The translations under genes were made by a program, and so were the position numbers. A stretch of DNA of 59,296 bases from a virus. The stretch's first letter is position 1; each line of letters begins with the position of its first letter. The DNA lies in the IMG/VR virus record IMGVR_UViG_3300039171_000065, positions 1 to 59,296 of that record; one strand, 5' to 3'. The notes beneath the pieces were generated by a model that saw only the letters and a program-made list of their open reading frames with translations, searched no databases and had not been told where the DNA came from. Shown here in pieces: positions 41,841 to 50,120 of the stretch.

Positions 41841-42068
41841 ATGATGTTTAGATCAAAAAACGATTTCTGTCTATATATTGAACAAATGAAAAAAGACCTA
41901 GATTTTGATAGCTATATTGAAACCATTCTTCATTTCTATGAAAATGAAACTGATCAGGAAATAGAAGACATAGCTAAACTCTTAAACAAAAAATTGATTG
42001 ACTCTATTGAACGTGAGGGTGTAGACTTAAAAGTTATCAAGGGTCATTCTATGGAGAGCTTATTCTGA
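41841..42068 (+). CDS. 33: gp33-like late transcription co-activator
   Basis: 75 residues. DFCLYIEQMKKDLDFDSYIETILHFYENETDQEIEDIAKLLNKKLIDSIERE follows the pattern of short gp33 proteins in distant T4 relatives, which bridge RNA polymerase and the gp45 clamp. The ending SMESLF may be the clamp-binding tail. The neighbourhood 33 - 59 - 32 is the T4 one. Similarity is weak on its own; position and tail strengthen it. The stop overlaps the next ATG. Confidence 0.6.
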   Translation: MMFRSKNDFCLYIEQMKKDLDFDSYIETILHFYENETDQEIEDIAKLLNKKLIDSIEREGVDLKVIKGHSMESLF

Positions 42069-42523
42069 TGAAAATATTTCTTGACACAGAGTTTAACGGA
42101 TTTAAAGGTGATCTGATCAGTATCGGTATGGTCGCAGAAGATGGGTGTATATTCTATGGTGTTCGAAACGAAACAAAAGCTATGAATATTGACCCATGGG
42201 TTAGTGAAAATGTAATGCCTTTTCTTGACAAACACCCACTGGATAACATTATCCTATGGGAAGGCGACGATACTATTCAGAGTAGATTGCAATGGTATCT
42301 TTTGCAATACACAAATATCGAAATCGTTGCAGATTGGCCAGAAGACATTCAACATCTATGTAAGCTTATGATCACTGGTGCAGGGACAATGATAAACACA
42401 CCAAACGTGATGACGTTTACCATAGGTCGCAGGCTTAACGGGTTATCAGAGGTTCCACACAATGCATTATATGATGCTATTGGTAATCTTCAACATTATA
42501 TAAGTATGGATGAGAGACTATAA
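42068..42523 (+). CDS. DEDDh 3'-5' exonuclease / exoribonuclease-like
   Basis: 151 residues with the DnaQ-fold motifs: LDTEFNGFKGDLISIG (Asp6, Glu8), VADWPEDIQHLC (about 93) and HNALYDAIGN (His and Asp, about 138-143). The FNGF-type start is typical of Rv2179c-like exoribonucleases in phages. Coupled by overlaps to both neighbours. Confidence 0.82.
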   Translation: MKIFLDTEFNGFKGDLISIGMVAEDGCIFYGVRNETKAMNIDPWVSENVMPFLDKHPLDNIILWEGDDTIQSRLQWYLLQYTNIEIVADWPEDIQHLCKLMITGAGTMINTPNVMTFTIGRRLNGLSEVPHNALYDAIGNLQHYISMDERL

Positions 42524-42822
42524 TGGCATTTAATCAACTCAGTGACGCACAATTAGAACGGTTGTATATTTTATCCGAGGAATTGGGCGAAGCACAACAA
42601 GCTGTAGGAAAAATTCTTAGACATGGGTATGATAGCAAACACCCAGAAACGGGAATAACAAATAAAGAATCTTTTGAACACGAGCTTGGGGATGTAAAAG
42701 CTGCTATATTTCTACTAACACAAAAATATGAAGTTAGTCCCTCAAAAATAGTAACAAAAATGTTTTTAAAGCTTGAGAAATTTAGACTTGGTACTTATCT
42801 GCACCATCAACACGAGGACTAA
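42523..42822 (+). CDS. MazG-like nucleotide pyrophosphohydrolase
   Basis: 99 residues of the all-alpha NTP-PPase superfamily: EELGEAQQAVGKILRHG (E-x-x-E) and SFEHELGDVKAAIF (E-x-x-D). Likely hydrolyses dNTPs or alarmones. A second MazG-like enzyme lies near 54.4 kb. Confidence 0.88.
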   Translation: MAFNQLSDAQLERLYILSEELGEAQQAVGKILRHGYDSKHPETGITNKESFEHELGDVKAAIFLLTQKYEVSPSKIVTKMFLKLEKFRLGTYLHHQHED

Positions 42823-42826
42823 TCAG

Positions 42827-43453
42827 ATGATCGGATTCACAGCTTATCAAAAATACCTTGCCATCTTGATGCACTTTAATGATAAGATCAATTATGATTA
42901 TTTCAAGTACAATGGTAAGACCAGTGTAAAGCTTGAAACTTTCAAAAAGAACAAGTCAAACGTGTATAAACACGCAGGTATAGAAAAGCGTGTGGGTTTT
43001 GATGAGCTTGAAACTTTCTTTTTTGTTAATATGGAAGATGGGTATAAGAAATTTATTCCTCAGATGTGGTACAAACATTATAAGAAATGTCTTGACAGAA
43101 TAAATATGTTTGATGTAGAATTCGATGACGATCTCTACAGCATCAATGAGATGATAGAATCCACTGGTTGTGGTTACAAAGACCTATTCAATGGTGGAGA
43201 ATTTCACTTGCATCCTTTGTTGTACGTATGGTATGATAAGGGAATGGTTTCAAAAAACACAGTGATGTTTATTGATGCGTATATATCTAGCATCTTTGAA
43301 GAATCACACAGTTCTGATCCGCTTCTATGGAAAGAAGTGGTTGACAAGCATCGGCAAGTTACAGGATTTTATCGCCGTTGCTACTTCTCTCGTTTACATG
43401 ACATGGATGAAATGAAAAAATTTGGACAAAATAAATTATTAAAACACTTTTAG
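42827..43453 (+). CDS. 59: Helicase loader gp59
   Basis: Loads gp41 on gp32-covered forks. 208 residues (T4: 217), starting MIGFTAYQKYLAILMHFN. The body FFVNMEDGYKKFIPQMWYKHYKKCLDRINMF and YKDLFNGGEFHLHPLLYVWYDKGMVSKNTVMFIDAYI follow the gp59 pattern (VFYREYIGRLKQ..., FEYNPKV...LLQSNIISFETFILLDSFL in T4). Located directly before gp32. Confidence 0.85.
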   Translation: MIGFTAYQKYLAILMHFNDKINYDYFKYNGKTSVKLETFKKNKSNVYKHAGIEKRVGFDELETFFFVNMEDGYKKFIPQMWYKHYKKCLDRINMFDVEFDDDLYSINEMIESTGCGYKDLFNGGEFHLHPLLYVWYDKGMVSKNTVMFIDAYISSIFEESHSSDPLLWKEVVDKHRQVTGFYRRCYFSRLHDMDEMKKFGQNKLLKHF

Positions 43454-43462
43454 GAATAATTA

Positions 43463-44458
43463 ATGACTAATTTCAATGCACTAAAGAAAAAGAAAGGCAG
43501 TAACCTCAAGGCAATGGCAGAGAAGCTTGAGACTATGAACAAAGGTAGTGGCGGCAAAAAAGATGAACGTATCTATAAGCCGGGATTTGACAAGAAAGAA
43601 GGTATTGGTAATGCAGTTATTCGTTTGCTTCCTGCACAGGAAGGGGATAACTTTGTTCGCCAGTTCAGCCATTCTTTCAATGTTGGTAGTAATTTCTACT
43701 GGGAAAACTCTCGATCAACTCTTGACGAAAAAGACCCTGTAGGTATCTCGAACGGCCTGTACTGGCGTTTGGGTGATGAATCTGAAAGCACAGAAGACAA
43801 AACCAAATACCAGAACATTGCGAAAAATCGAAAGCGCAAGACAAAGTATTTCTTTAACGTCTATGTGGAAAAAGACAAGAACAATCCTGATTGCGAAGGT
43901 CAAGTAATGATCATGGAATGTGGGCCACAAATCTTCGCAATTATCGAAAAGGCTATCAATCCAAAGTTCGAAGACGACGAAGCAATTGATCCGTTTGATC
44001 TATGGGGTGGCGCACCACTGAAAATTCGTGCATTGGGACGTGAAATTCCTGATGGTCGTACTGGTAATAAAGTGATTGTACCAAACTACGAAGAATCATT
44101 CTTTGGTAATGTCGCTGAATTCATGGATGGTGATGAAGAAAAGATGAAAGAAGTCTTTGAAAAGACCTATGATCTTTCTAGTTTCGCCGTTGTGAAGCCG
44201 TTTGACGAGCTTGCAGCGCGGTTTAAGCAAGTGACCGGTGAAGACTACGACAAGCTTGATAAAACCTCTGAGGATCACGCTAAGGAAGCAGAAGAGGACT
44301 TCCGAGAGCAGTACAAAGAGTCAAGTGGTAAAGATGATGAAAAATCTGAACCAGTAGAAGAGAAAAAAGAACCAGCTAAGAAAGAAGTGGTTGCTGATGC
44401 TGACGACGATGACGATGATCTGTTGGGTGAGTTTGCAAGACTAGCAAACGGCGATTAA
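43463..44458 (+). CDS. 32: Single-stranded DNA-binding protein gp32
   Basis: Covers ssDNA and organises the replisome. 331 residues (T4: 301). N-terminal basic B-domain-like LKKKKGSNLKAMAEKL, core with RLLPAQEGDNFVRQFSHSF, KTKYFFNVYVEKDKNNPDCEGQVM, DPFDLWGGAPLKIRA, and an acidic tail ending DDDDDLLGEFARLANGD. The zinc-binding Cys residues of T4 gp32 are missing: the region after SHSFNVGSNFYWENSR has no C-x-x-C. Confidence 0.93.
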   Translation: MTNFNALKKKKGSNLKAMAEKLETMNKGSGGKKDERIYKPGFDKKEGIGNAVIRLLPAQEGDNFVRQFSHSFNVGSNFYWENSRSTLDEKDPVGISNGLYWRLGDESESTEDKTKYQNIAKNRKRKTKYFFNVYVEKDKNNPDCEGQVMIMECGPQIFAIIEKAINPKFEDDEAIDPFDLWGGAPLKIRALGREIPDGRTGNKVIVPNYEESFFGNVAEFMDGDEEKMKEVFEKTYDLSSFAVVKPFDELAARFKQVTGEDYDKLDKTSEDHAKEAEEDFREQYKESSGKDDEKSEPVEEKKEPAKKEVVADADDDDDDLLGEFARLANGD

Positions 44459-44462
44459 CAAG

Positions 44463-44483
44463 AGGGGCTACGGCCCCTTTTTT
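44463..44483 (+). terminator. Terminator after gene 32
   Basis: AGGGGC-TACG-GCCCCT with a C(UACG)G tetraloop and a T6 tract. Confidence 0.93.
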
Positions 44484-44504
44484 CCTTTACATATAGAGGT
44501 TAAT

Positions 44505-44939
44505 ATGAAATTAGTAGAAACAGTTACAACATATAACACGTTAGAACTATTGAAAGGTATGGTTGATATTTCGGCTGATCATTTCAATAAGTATGATCAT
44601 GTAAGTCCATTTGAGAAAGCAACTATTTTTAGTTTTGGTCGCCAGTGTGGACACACAGAAGCAATCAAAGAATACGTTAGTCAATCAGAAGATGAAATTT
44701 TGGTAGTATGTCGTAATCAATATGCAGCTACAGAATTCAATAGAATTTTGGGCTTTAATGCAGCGGTTTCAATTAGTGATTTTAAAAGATTTGAAAAGTT
44801 TAGAGGGTGTAATGCAGAACCAGTTAAAATGATTTTTGATAGCTGCACAACGGATCAAATCCTACCTTTTATTTTGGAATCATTGGAATATATGGTTTAC
44901 GATATAAAAGCCATTGTAATTGTACAACCAGTCTTTTAA
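44505..44939 (+). CDS. Hypothetical protein with a degenerate P-loop-like motif, 144 aa
   Basis: SFGRQCGHTEAIKEYV (about 46-61) resembles a helicase-type Walker A (GRQxGKT) with the Lys replaced by His. ILVVCRNQYAATEFNRIL follows, as in SF2 proteins. Residual or catalytically dead NTPase is plausible. No family recognised. Confidence 0.62.
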   Translation: MKLVETVTTYNTLELLKGMVDISADHFNKYDHVSPFEKATIFSFGRQCGHTEAIKEYVSQSEDEILVVCRNQYAATEFNRILGFNAAVSISDFKRFEKFRGCNAEPVKMIFDSCTTDQILPFILESLEYMVYDIKAIVIVQPVF

Positions 44940-44967
44940 AAATTCTCTGATTTAATACAACATAAAT

Positions 44968-45005
44968 CCTTTGTAGAAATCAATCTAAACAATTTTCTAC
45001 AAGGG
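44968..45005 (+). promoter_or_regulatory. Leader hairpin that partly covers a ribosome-binding site
   Basis: CCTTTGTAGAAA / TTTCTACAAGGG, 12 bp with one U-G pair, loop of 14 nt. The 3' arm contains AAGGG of the AAGGGA SD for the small zinc-ribbon gene, so the stem could limit its translation. Confidence 0.6.
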
Positions 45006-45011
45006 ATTTTT

Positions 45012-45164
45012 ATGTTAAAACAAGAAGTTATTTGTCCAAACTGTGATCAACAATACATTATAGTGAGTGTGAATTCGGAAATTAGTTATTGCCCGTTCTG
45101 TGGTGATGACATTGGTGGAGAAGATCAGCGCGGCGAACTTGATATGAGTTCTGACGATGAGTAA
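45012..45164 (+). CDS. Small zinc-ribbon protein, 50 aa
   Basis: VICPNCDQQYI...SYCPFCGDD, two C-x-x-C pairs, then an acidic tail ending MSSDDE. Small zinc ribbons of this shape occur next to recombination genes in T4 relatives. The stop overlaps the resolvase ATG. Confidence 0.7.
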   Translation: MLKQEVICPNCDQQYIIVSVNSEISYCPFCGDDIGGEDQRGELDMSSDDE

Positions 45165-45723
45165 GGTTGCTATGGTCGCTGGCATAGATTTTTCAATGCG
45201 ATGTCCAGCAATTGCAATTCATCCTATGAAGCCTATAGTTAATTTCAATGATGTAAAGGTATTTTTCTATACTTCTGAGACTAAATATAAGTCTGTCTTC
45301 AACAAAAACATCTATGGAATGTCACATATTCCTTATGAATCTGAGATGGAAAGATTTGACAATATTAGTGAATGGGCGCTTGTTATTTTGCAAAAGTTCA
45401 ACGTAAAACAAGTTGCCTTAGAAGGTTATAGCCTTGGCTCAAAAGGGAAAATTTTCGAAATAGCTGAAAATACAGGCATTCTTAAACAGAAGTTATGGCA
45501 AGCTGGAATTGAGTTCACCACACCTGCACCAACCACCATCAAAAAACACTTTTGTGGTAAAGGCAATTCTAAGAAAGAAGCCATGCTAGAAGCGTTTGAT
45601 GATCGGTTTGACACAGACTTAAAAACCATCATGAATTATACACGAAAAAATGTTGAGTCGCCTATCGGTGACGTGATAGACTCAACCGCTATTGTAGACT
45701 ATTTAATCTGCAATAACATTTAA
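45157..45723 (+). CDS. RuvC-like Holliday-junction resolvase
   Basis: RNase H-fold nuclease, 188 residues. GIDFSMRCPAIAI (Asp11), VALEGYSLGSKG (Glu near 88), KKHFCGKGNSKKEAM, and IGDVIDSTAIVDYLI (Asp pair near 171-174) are the RuvC-type acidic motifs. It probably replaces T4 endonuclease VII (gp49) in trimming replicated DNA before packaging. Confidence 0.86.
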   Translation: MSKVAMVAGIDFSMRCPAIAIHPMKPIVNFNDVKVFFYTSETKYKSVFNKNIYGMSHIPYESEMERFDNISEWALVILQKFNVKQVALEGYSLGSKGKIFEIAENTGILKQKLWQAGIEFTTPAPTTIKKHFCGKGNSKKEAMLEAFDDRFDTDLKTIMNYTRKNVESPIGDVIDSTAIVDYLICNNI

Positions 45724-45739
45724 AATCAAGAGGAAAGTA

Positions 45740-47992
45740 ATGATAGAAACAATTATTAAGCGAGATGGTTCCAAACAACCATTTTCACCAACAAAAGTAA
45801 ATCAATGGGGTGAGTGGGCTGCAAGAACTTTAGGAACGAGAGTCGATTGGTCAAGTGTCGTTTTGTATACTGTCAATACTCTACCAAAAGAATGCAATTC
45901 TCAGACATTACAACAAAGACTTATTAAAACATGCCTTGAACATAATTCTTGGTCATATAATCGTATGGCTGGTCGTTTGTATGGTGCGTTAATCTATAAA
46001 ACCGTATTCGATGATAATATTCCATCTGTATTAAGTCTTCATAGAAAACTACAAGAAATTGGTATAATGGAACATTTGGGCTACAGTGATGAAGAATATG
46101 CACAAGTCGAAAAGTTGATTGATCACAGCAAAGATTTGAAGGCTACACACTTTGAACTAAAACAGATTCGTGAAAAGTATTCTTTGATGAACCGAGTTAC
46201 CGGTGAAGAATATGAATCACAACAGTTTGTGTATATGCGTATGGCTATGGCTCTGTCAGAAGATCAGCCAAAAGATAGACGCATGGCTGACGTAGAAGCA
46301 TTTTATGAGCTTTTATCCAACAAGGTGATCAATGCCCCTACCCCCAACTATGTCAACCTTGGAACACCTCTGAGGGGCTTTGCCAGTTGTTGTTTATATA
46401 CTGTTAATGATAGTGCTAAGTCTATTGGTGTTGGTGATCATATCGCATATACCATGACGTATATGAGTGCTGGTATTGGCGCACACCACCAAATTCGATC
46501 TGTCGGTGATCCCGTTCGAGGCGGTGCCATTGAACATCAAGGAAAGCTCCCGTATTATCGTTCATTAGTTGGTGCTATCAAAGCCAACCTACAAAATGGT
46601 AGGGGTGGCGCTGCTACAACATACTATTCTATGTTTGATCCAGAAGTGGCTGTTATTTCACAGCTAAAGAATCCAATGTCAACAGAAGACAAAAAGATTC
46701 GAGGTATGGATTACAATGCAGGAACAAACAAATTCTATGCTAGAAAAGTAGCTAAGAAAGAAGATGTCTTTTTGTTCAATAGCTTTACAGCACCAGACTT
46801 GTACAAAGCATTTTATAGCGATAACGAAGAACTGTTTGCTACCCTATATGCAAAGTATGAAGCTGATGATAGTTTTAAAAAGACGTATATCAATGCTAGG
46901 AAAGCTTTGATAGTATCATTAAATGAAGCTTATGAAACGGGTAGATCGTATTTGCATTGGCCTGATGAAATGAACAGACATACTCCATTTCATGATAGAA
47001 TTTTTAGTTCAAACTTGTGTGCGGAAATATCCTTACCAACACAGGGTTATGAAAACATGGCTGATTTGTATTCTACAGAAGATCATGGCCGAGGGGAAAT
47101 TGCTCTGTGTAGTTTGGCTGGTGTTGTAGTTGGTCATATTAAAGATGACGAACACTATGAAAAAGCCTGTTACTATTCTTTGCTTATGATTGACAAATGC
47201 ATTCATAGAACGCATTATGAGCTACCTCACTTGTCTGTAACCGCTAAGAGTAGGTTGAATGCTGGGGTTGGTATTATTGGTTTAGCGCATCACATGGCTA
47301 AGAAAGGATTGCTTTATAGCACGACTGAGGGCAAGAAAGAGATTCATGAAATCTCAGAAAAGCATATGTACTACATGATCAAAGCAAGTTTGCAATTGGC
47401 TAAAGAGCTTGGTAACGCGCCATGGATACACAAAACGAAATGGCCTGTAGGTTGGTTGCCTATCGACACATACAACAAAAATGTTGATGGAATTGTAGGG
47501 ACTGAATTAAAATATGACTGGGAAGAATTGAGGCGCGAAGTCATTACCAATGGTGGTATTCGTAACTCAGTGTTGGTTGCACATATGCCTAGTGAGTCCA
47601 GTTCTAAAGCTTCTGGAACAACGAACGGGTTGTATCCTGTGCGCGACATTTCTATGCTTAAATCAGATAATAACATTATTATTAATTGGTGTGCGCCAGA
47701 CGGTGAAAAACTTGCAAAGAAATATGAAATTGTATGGGATATACCAACAAAAGATTTGATTGATTGTTATGCGATTGTACAAAAATTTACTGATCAAGGA
47801 ATTAGTGCGGATTTGTATAGAAAGCTAATTGGTGATGAAGTGATTGGTTCAAAAGAAATGTTGACTGATTACTTTTACATGACTAAAATGGGTATGAAGA
47901 CTCGATATTACGTAAACAGCAAAACCAGTGACGGTTTTGAATTAGACACAGGCGAACCAGCTTGTGGCCCTGATGGTGGTTGTACAATATAA
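45740..47992 (+). CDS. nrdA: Ribonucleotide reductase alpha subunit, class Ia
   Basis: Reduces NDPs to dNDPs. 750 residues (T4: 754). N-terminal ATP-cone-like region, SCCLYTVNDS (redox Cys), NLCAEISLPTQ and LCSLAGVV (active-site Cys residues near 425-460), the radical-transfer Tyr pair in GMKTRYYVNSKTSDGFE, and a C-terminal CGPDGGC redox pair. Paired with NrdB; reductant likely the phage glutaredoxin. Confidence 0.97.
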   Translation: MIETIIKRDGSKQPFSPTKVNQWGEWAARTLGTRVDWSSVVLYTVNTLPKECNSQTLQQRLIKTCLEHNSWSYNRMAGRLYGALIYKTVFDDNIPSVLSLHRKLQEIGIMEHLGYSDEEYAQVEKLIDHSKDLKATHFELKQIREKYSLMNRVTGEEYESQQFVYMRMAMALSEDQPKDRRMADVEAFYELLSNKVINAPTPNYVNLGTPLRGFASCCLYTVNDSAKSIGVGDHIAYTMTYMSAGIGAHHQIRSVGDPVRGGAIEHQGKLPYYRSLVGAIKANLQNGRGGAATTYYSMFDPEVAVISQLKNPMSTEDKKIRGMDYNAGTNKFYARKVAKKEDVFLFNSFTAPDLYKAFYSDNEELFATLYAKYEADDSFKKTYINARKALIVSLNEAYETGRSYLHWPDEMNRHTPFHDRIFSSNLCAEISLPTQGYENMADLYSTEDHGRGEIALCSLAGVVVGHIKDDEHYEKACYYSLLMIDKCIHRTHYELPHLSVTAKSRLNAGVGIIGLAHHMAKKGLLYSTTEGKKEIHEISEKHMYYMIKASLQLAKELGNAPWIHKTKWPVGWLPIDTYNKNVDGIVGTELKYDWEELRREVITNGGIRNSVLVAHMPSESSSKASGTTNGLYPVRDISMLKSDNNIIINWCAPDGEKLAKKYEIVWDIPTKDLIDCYAIVQKFTDQGISADLYRKLIGDEVIGSKEMLTDYFYMTKMGMKTRYYVNSKTSDGFELDTGEPACGPDGGCTI

Positions 47993-48018
47993 ACAAATTT
48001 ACACAAAGAGAGAAATAA

Positions 48019-49122
48019 ATGCCGATTGATAAAAACGTTTTTAACACAGAAAAAACAGATTACGAAAAACCCAAGCTTTTGCTTGGGGGTCAGGAATCAG
48101 GGTTGTTTGATACAATCAACAAACACTACCCTGATATTTGGAAAATGTACAAAACTCAAAAATCTCTTGACTGGGATGAAAATGAGTTTGATTATAGTTC
48201 ATGCAACGTAGAGTTTAAGACTTGTAGCGAAAGCGTCTATGAAATAATGATCAAAACATTGGCTTGGCAATGGGAAGCAGATAGTGTGGCTTCTCGAAGC
48301 ATTGCTCCTGTGATGGCTCCGTTTATTACATCATCCGAACTGTGGGCTGCAATTCAACGCATCTCAGACAACGAGGTGCTACACTCTGCAACGTATTCTG
48401 AAATTGTGCGTAGTAGTTTTGATGATCCATCTGTGATCATTTCTGAGGTTCTAAAAGTTGAAGAAGCTATGTCGCGTATGGTCAGCGTGTCTAGGGTGTT
48501 TAGCGAAGCTCACAAAGCCTCACATATGTATGCACTGGGTATGATTGAGAACAATCAAGATACCTATAATAAGGCTTTCATGGTGTTTGTGGCACTGTTA
48601 TGTCTTGAGCGCATCCAGTTTATGTCCAGCTTTGCCGTGACGTTTGCTATTTGTGATACAGGTATGTTTGGGCCTATTGGAAAAGCCGTTCAAAAGATTG
48701 CACAAGATGAGTTAGAAGTTCATGCTGAATTTGACAAGAGAGTTATTACAGCAGAACTAAAAACCGAGCGTGGACAAATTGCCATGGAGCAATGTGCTGA
48801 TCAGATCAAAGCTTTAGTTGATGAGGTTGTGAACGGTGAACTGACATGGAACAAATATCTATTCTCAGAAGGTCGTGAACTGGTAGGCTTGAACGAATCA
48901 GTTTTGTCTCAATGGGCGCTATTTTGTTCTAAGGATGTGTATAAGTTTTTGAAAGTTAAAAGTGAACACACTATGCCAAAAGCAAACCCATTAAAGTATA
49001 TGGAAAATTGGCTTGACATTTCAAAAACACAGGCATCACCACAAGAACAGGATAATGGCCAGTATAAAGTGGGTGTTATGCGCCGTGACGATGAAAACGA
49101 AGATTTTGATATAGGATTTTAA
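48019..49122 (+). CDS. nrdB: Ribonucleotide reductase beta subunit, class Ia
   Basis: Di-iron tyrosyl-radical subunit, 367 residues (T4: 388). Iron ligands in QWEADSVA, DNEVLHSATYSEI and EDEL-type AQDELEVHAEFD. The C-terminal NEDFDIGF serves as the alpha-binding tail. Confidence 0.95.
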   Translation: MPIDKNVFNTEKTDYEKPKLLLGGQESGLFDTINKHYPDIWKMYKTQKSLDWDENEFDYSSCNVEFKTCSESVYEIMIKTLAWQWEADSVASRSIAPVMAPFITSSELWAAIQRISDNEVLHSATYSEIVRSSFDDPSVIISEVLKVEEAMSRMVSVSRVFSEAHKASHMYALGMIENNQDTYNKAFMVFVALLCLERIQFMSSFAVTFAICDTGMFGPIGKAVQKIAQDELEVHAEFDKRVITAELKTERGQIAMEQCADQIKALVDEVVNGELTWNKYLFSEGRELVGLNESVLSQWALFCSKDVYKFLKVKSEHTMPKANPLKYMENWLDISKTQASPQEQDNGQYKVGVMRRDDENEDFDIGF

Positions 49123-49137
49123 ACTAAGGAATTAAAA

Positions 49138-49440
49138 ATGAAACCAACAATGAATAGTGTAAAGAATAAAATCGAATATGTTTATTATGCATATTGTGAA
49201 AAATCAACCGTATGCTTCATGAAATTAAAAAGTGGTCATATGTTTGTCGGTGAATCACATTGCTACAGTTTCATAGATTATGATGTTAAAGTGGGTAGAG
49301 AATGCGCGTATGATGATGCTGTTAACAAATTGTTTGAAGCTGAGTGTTATCTTGCAAAGAACTTTGAAAAATTCATCGAAGGGCTTGGGGCTAACACGAA
49401 TATTCCAGAACCGATTTCTGGTGGGGTGAAGTGGAAATAG
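49138..49440 (+). CDS. Hypothetical protein, 100 aa (parent of a nearby remnant)
   Basis: Not recognised. Ends FEAECYLAKNFEKFIEGLGANTNIPEPISGG; a diverged copy of just this C-terminus lies near 50.3 kb. SD AAGGAA. Confidence 0.68.
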   Translation: MKPTMNSVKNKIEYVYYAYCEKSTVCFMKLKSGHMFVGESHCYSFIDYDVKVGRECAYDDAVNKLFEAECYLAKNFEKFIEGLGANTNIPEPISGGVKWK

Positions 49441-49459
49441 ATAAAGAATAGAAAAAAAG

Positions 49460-49492
49460 GGGCTTGCGAGTCCCTTTTTTTATTGTTATAAT
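49460..49492 (+). promoter_or_regulatory. Composite terminator-promoter
   Basis: GGGGCT-TGCG-AGTCCC plus T7. Loop TTGCGA (49464-49469), 17 nt, perfect TATAAT (49487-49492). It now drives only a gene remnant. Confidence 0.78.
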
Positions 49493-49501
49493 GGTTGTGT
49501 T

Positions 49502-49561
49502 GATGAGGTCAGAATGACCTACAAAGAAGCAATTGAAAGAATCACTGAATTGATGTACTGA
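49502..49561 (+). pseudogene. C-terminal gene remnant, paralogue of the 87-aa gene at 52.2 kb
   Basis: Codes DEVRMTYKEAIERITELMY and stop, aligned with the last 19 residues DEVRMSYREIIKRIGELVY of the 52172-52435 product. It starts 10 nt after a strong -10 box, so the gene body has been deleted up to the promoter. The 15-codon frame from its ATG could still be translated. Confidence 0.75.
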
Positions 49562-49565
49562 ATCC

Positions 49566-49607
49566 TTGCAATCCTACCTCACTATGATATAATGGTTGTG
49601 TAGTGAG
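49566..49607 (+). promoter_or_regulatory. Early promoter with inverted repeat bracketing the -10 (copy 2)
   Basis: TTGCAA, 16 nt, TGA-TATAAT (49588-49593). Arms CTCACTA (49578-49584) and TAGTGAG (49601-49607), spacing 16 nt. Confidence 0.82.
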
Positions 49608-49637
49608 AGAGAAGTTAAACGAATCAGGAGATTGAAG

Positions 49638-49853
49638 ATGACTACATTTTACTACTACATTAACCTTGATGAACGTGGTGAATTCTTTGCTGATGTCCGT
49701 GATGAAAACGAAACCACCATTTTTGAAATTCATGGATTTGATCTATTCGAAGATGGATTTGTTGATAATTTACATAACCCATCTGATATTGAAACCCACT
49801 TGATTTATCTAGGTGTGATTAATTCAGAAGACGAAGTTCTTAAAGGTGAATGA
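49638..49853 (+). CDS. Hypothetical acidic protein, 71 aa
   Basis: Not recognised. MTTFYYYINLDERGEFFADVRDENETTIFEI... is beta-rich. AGGAGATTGAAG SD. Followed two nt later by the next gene. Confidence 0.68.
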   Translation: MTTFYYYINLDERGEFFADVRDENETTIFEIHGFDLFEDGFVDNLHNPSDIETHLIYLGVINSEDEVLKGE

Positions 49854-49854
49854 T

Positions 49855-50088
49855 ATGAAAATTATTGAGATGTATCAAACTGCTGATGGCAAAACATTCG
49901 ATTCCGAGCAACAAGCAAAGCGTCACGAAACTGATATCCTTTGTAACAAGGTCGAAAACTTCATTGAAGGTTATTTTGTTGGTAGTCATCATCGACCTAG
50001 TGTAATCAGAAGTGTTAATGTAATGATTGAAGATAAAGAACTGTTAAAATCCCAATTGAAAGAACTTCTTTATATTTTGGAAAATTAA
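49855..50088 (+). CDS. Hypothetical protein, 77 aa
   Basis: Not recognised. IIEMYQTADGKTFDSEQQAKRHE is a pattern seen in small phage proteins; the rest is helical and charged. Part of a two-gene unit with the gene before. Confidence 0.66.
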   Translation: MKIIEMYQTADGKTFDSEQQAKRHETDILCNKVENFIEGYFVGSHHRPSVIRSVNVMIEDKELLKSQLKELLYILEN

Positions 50089-50091
50089 TAC

Positions 50092-50120
50092 TTGACGCAT
50101 GGACGCGACTACTTCATACT
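50092..50120 (+). promoter_or_regulatory. Orphan early promoter fused to gene remnants
   Basis: TTGACG, 17 nt, CATACT. Closely resembles the promoter at 52985-53013 (TTGACGCAGGGACGCG... there, TTGACGCATGGACGCG... here). No intact gene follows. Confidence 0.6.

Noticed and set aside
45740-47992. Intron or intein in nrdA or the thymidylate synthase gene, as in T4
   Set aside because: Both genes are continuous and of normal length with all motifs in one frame.
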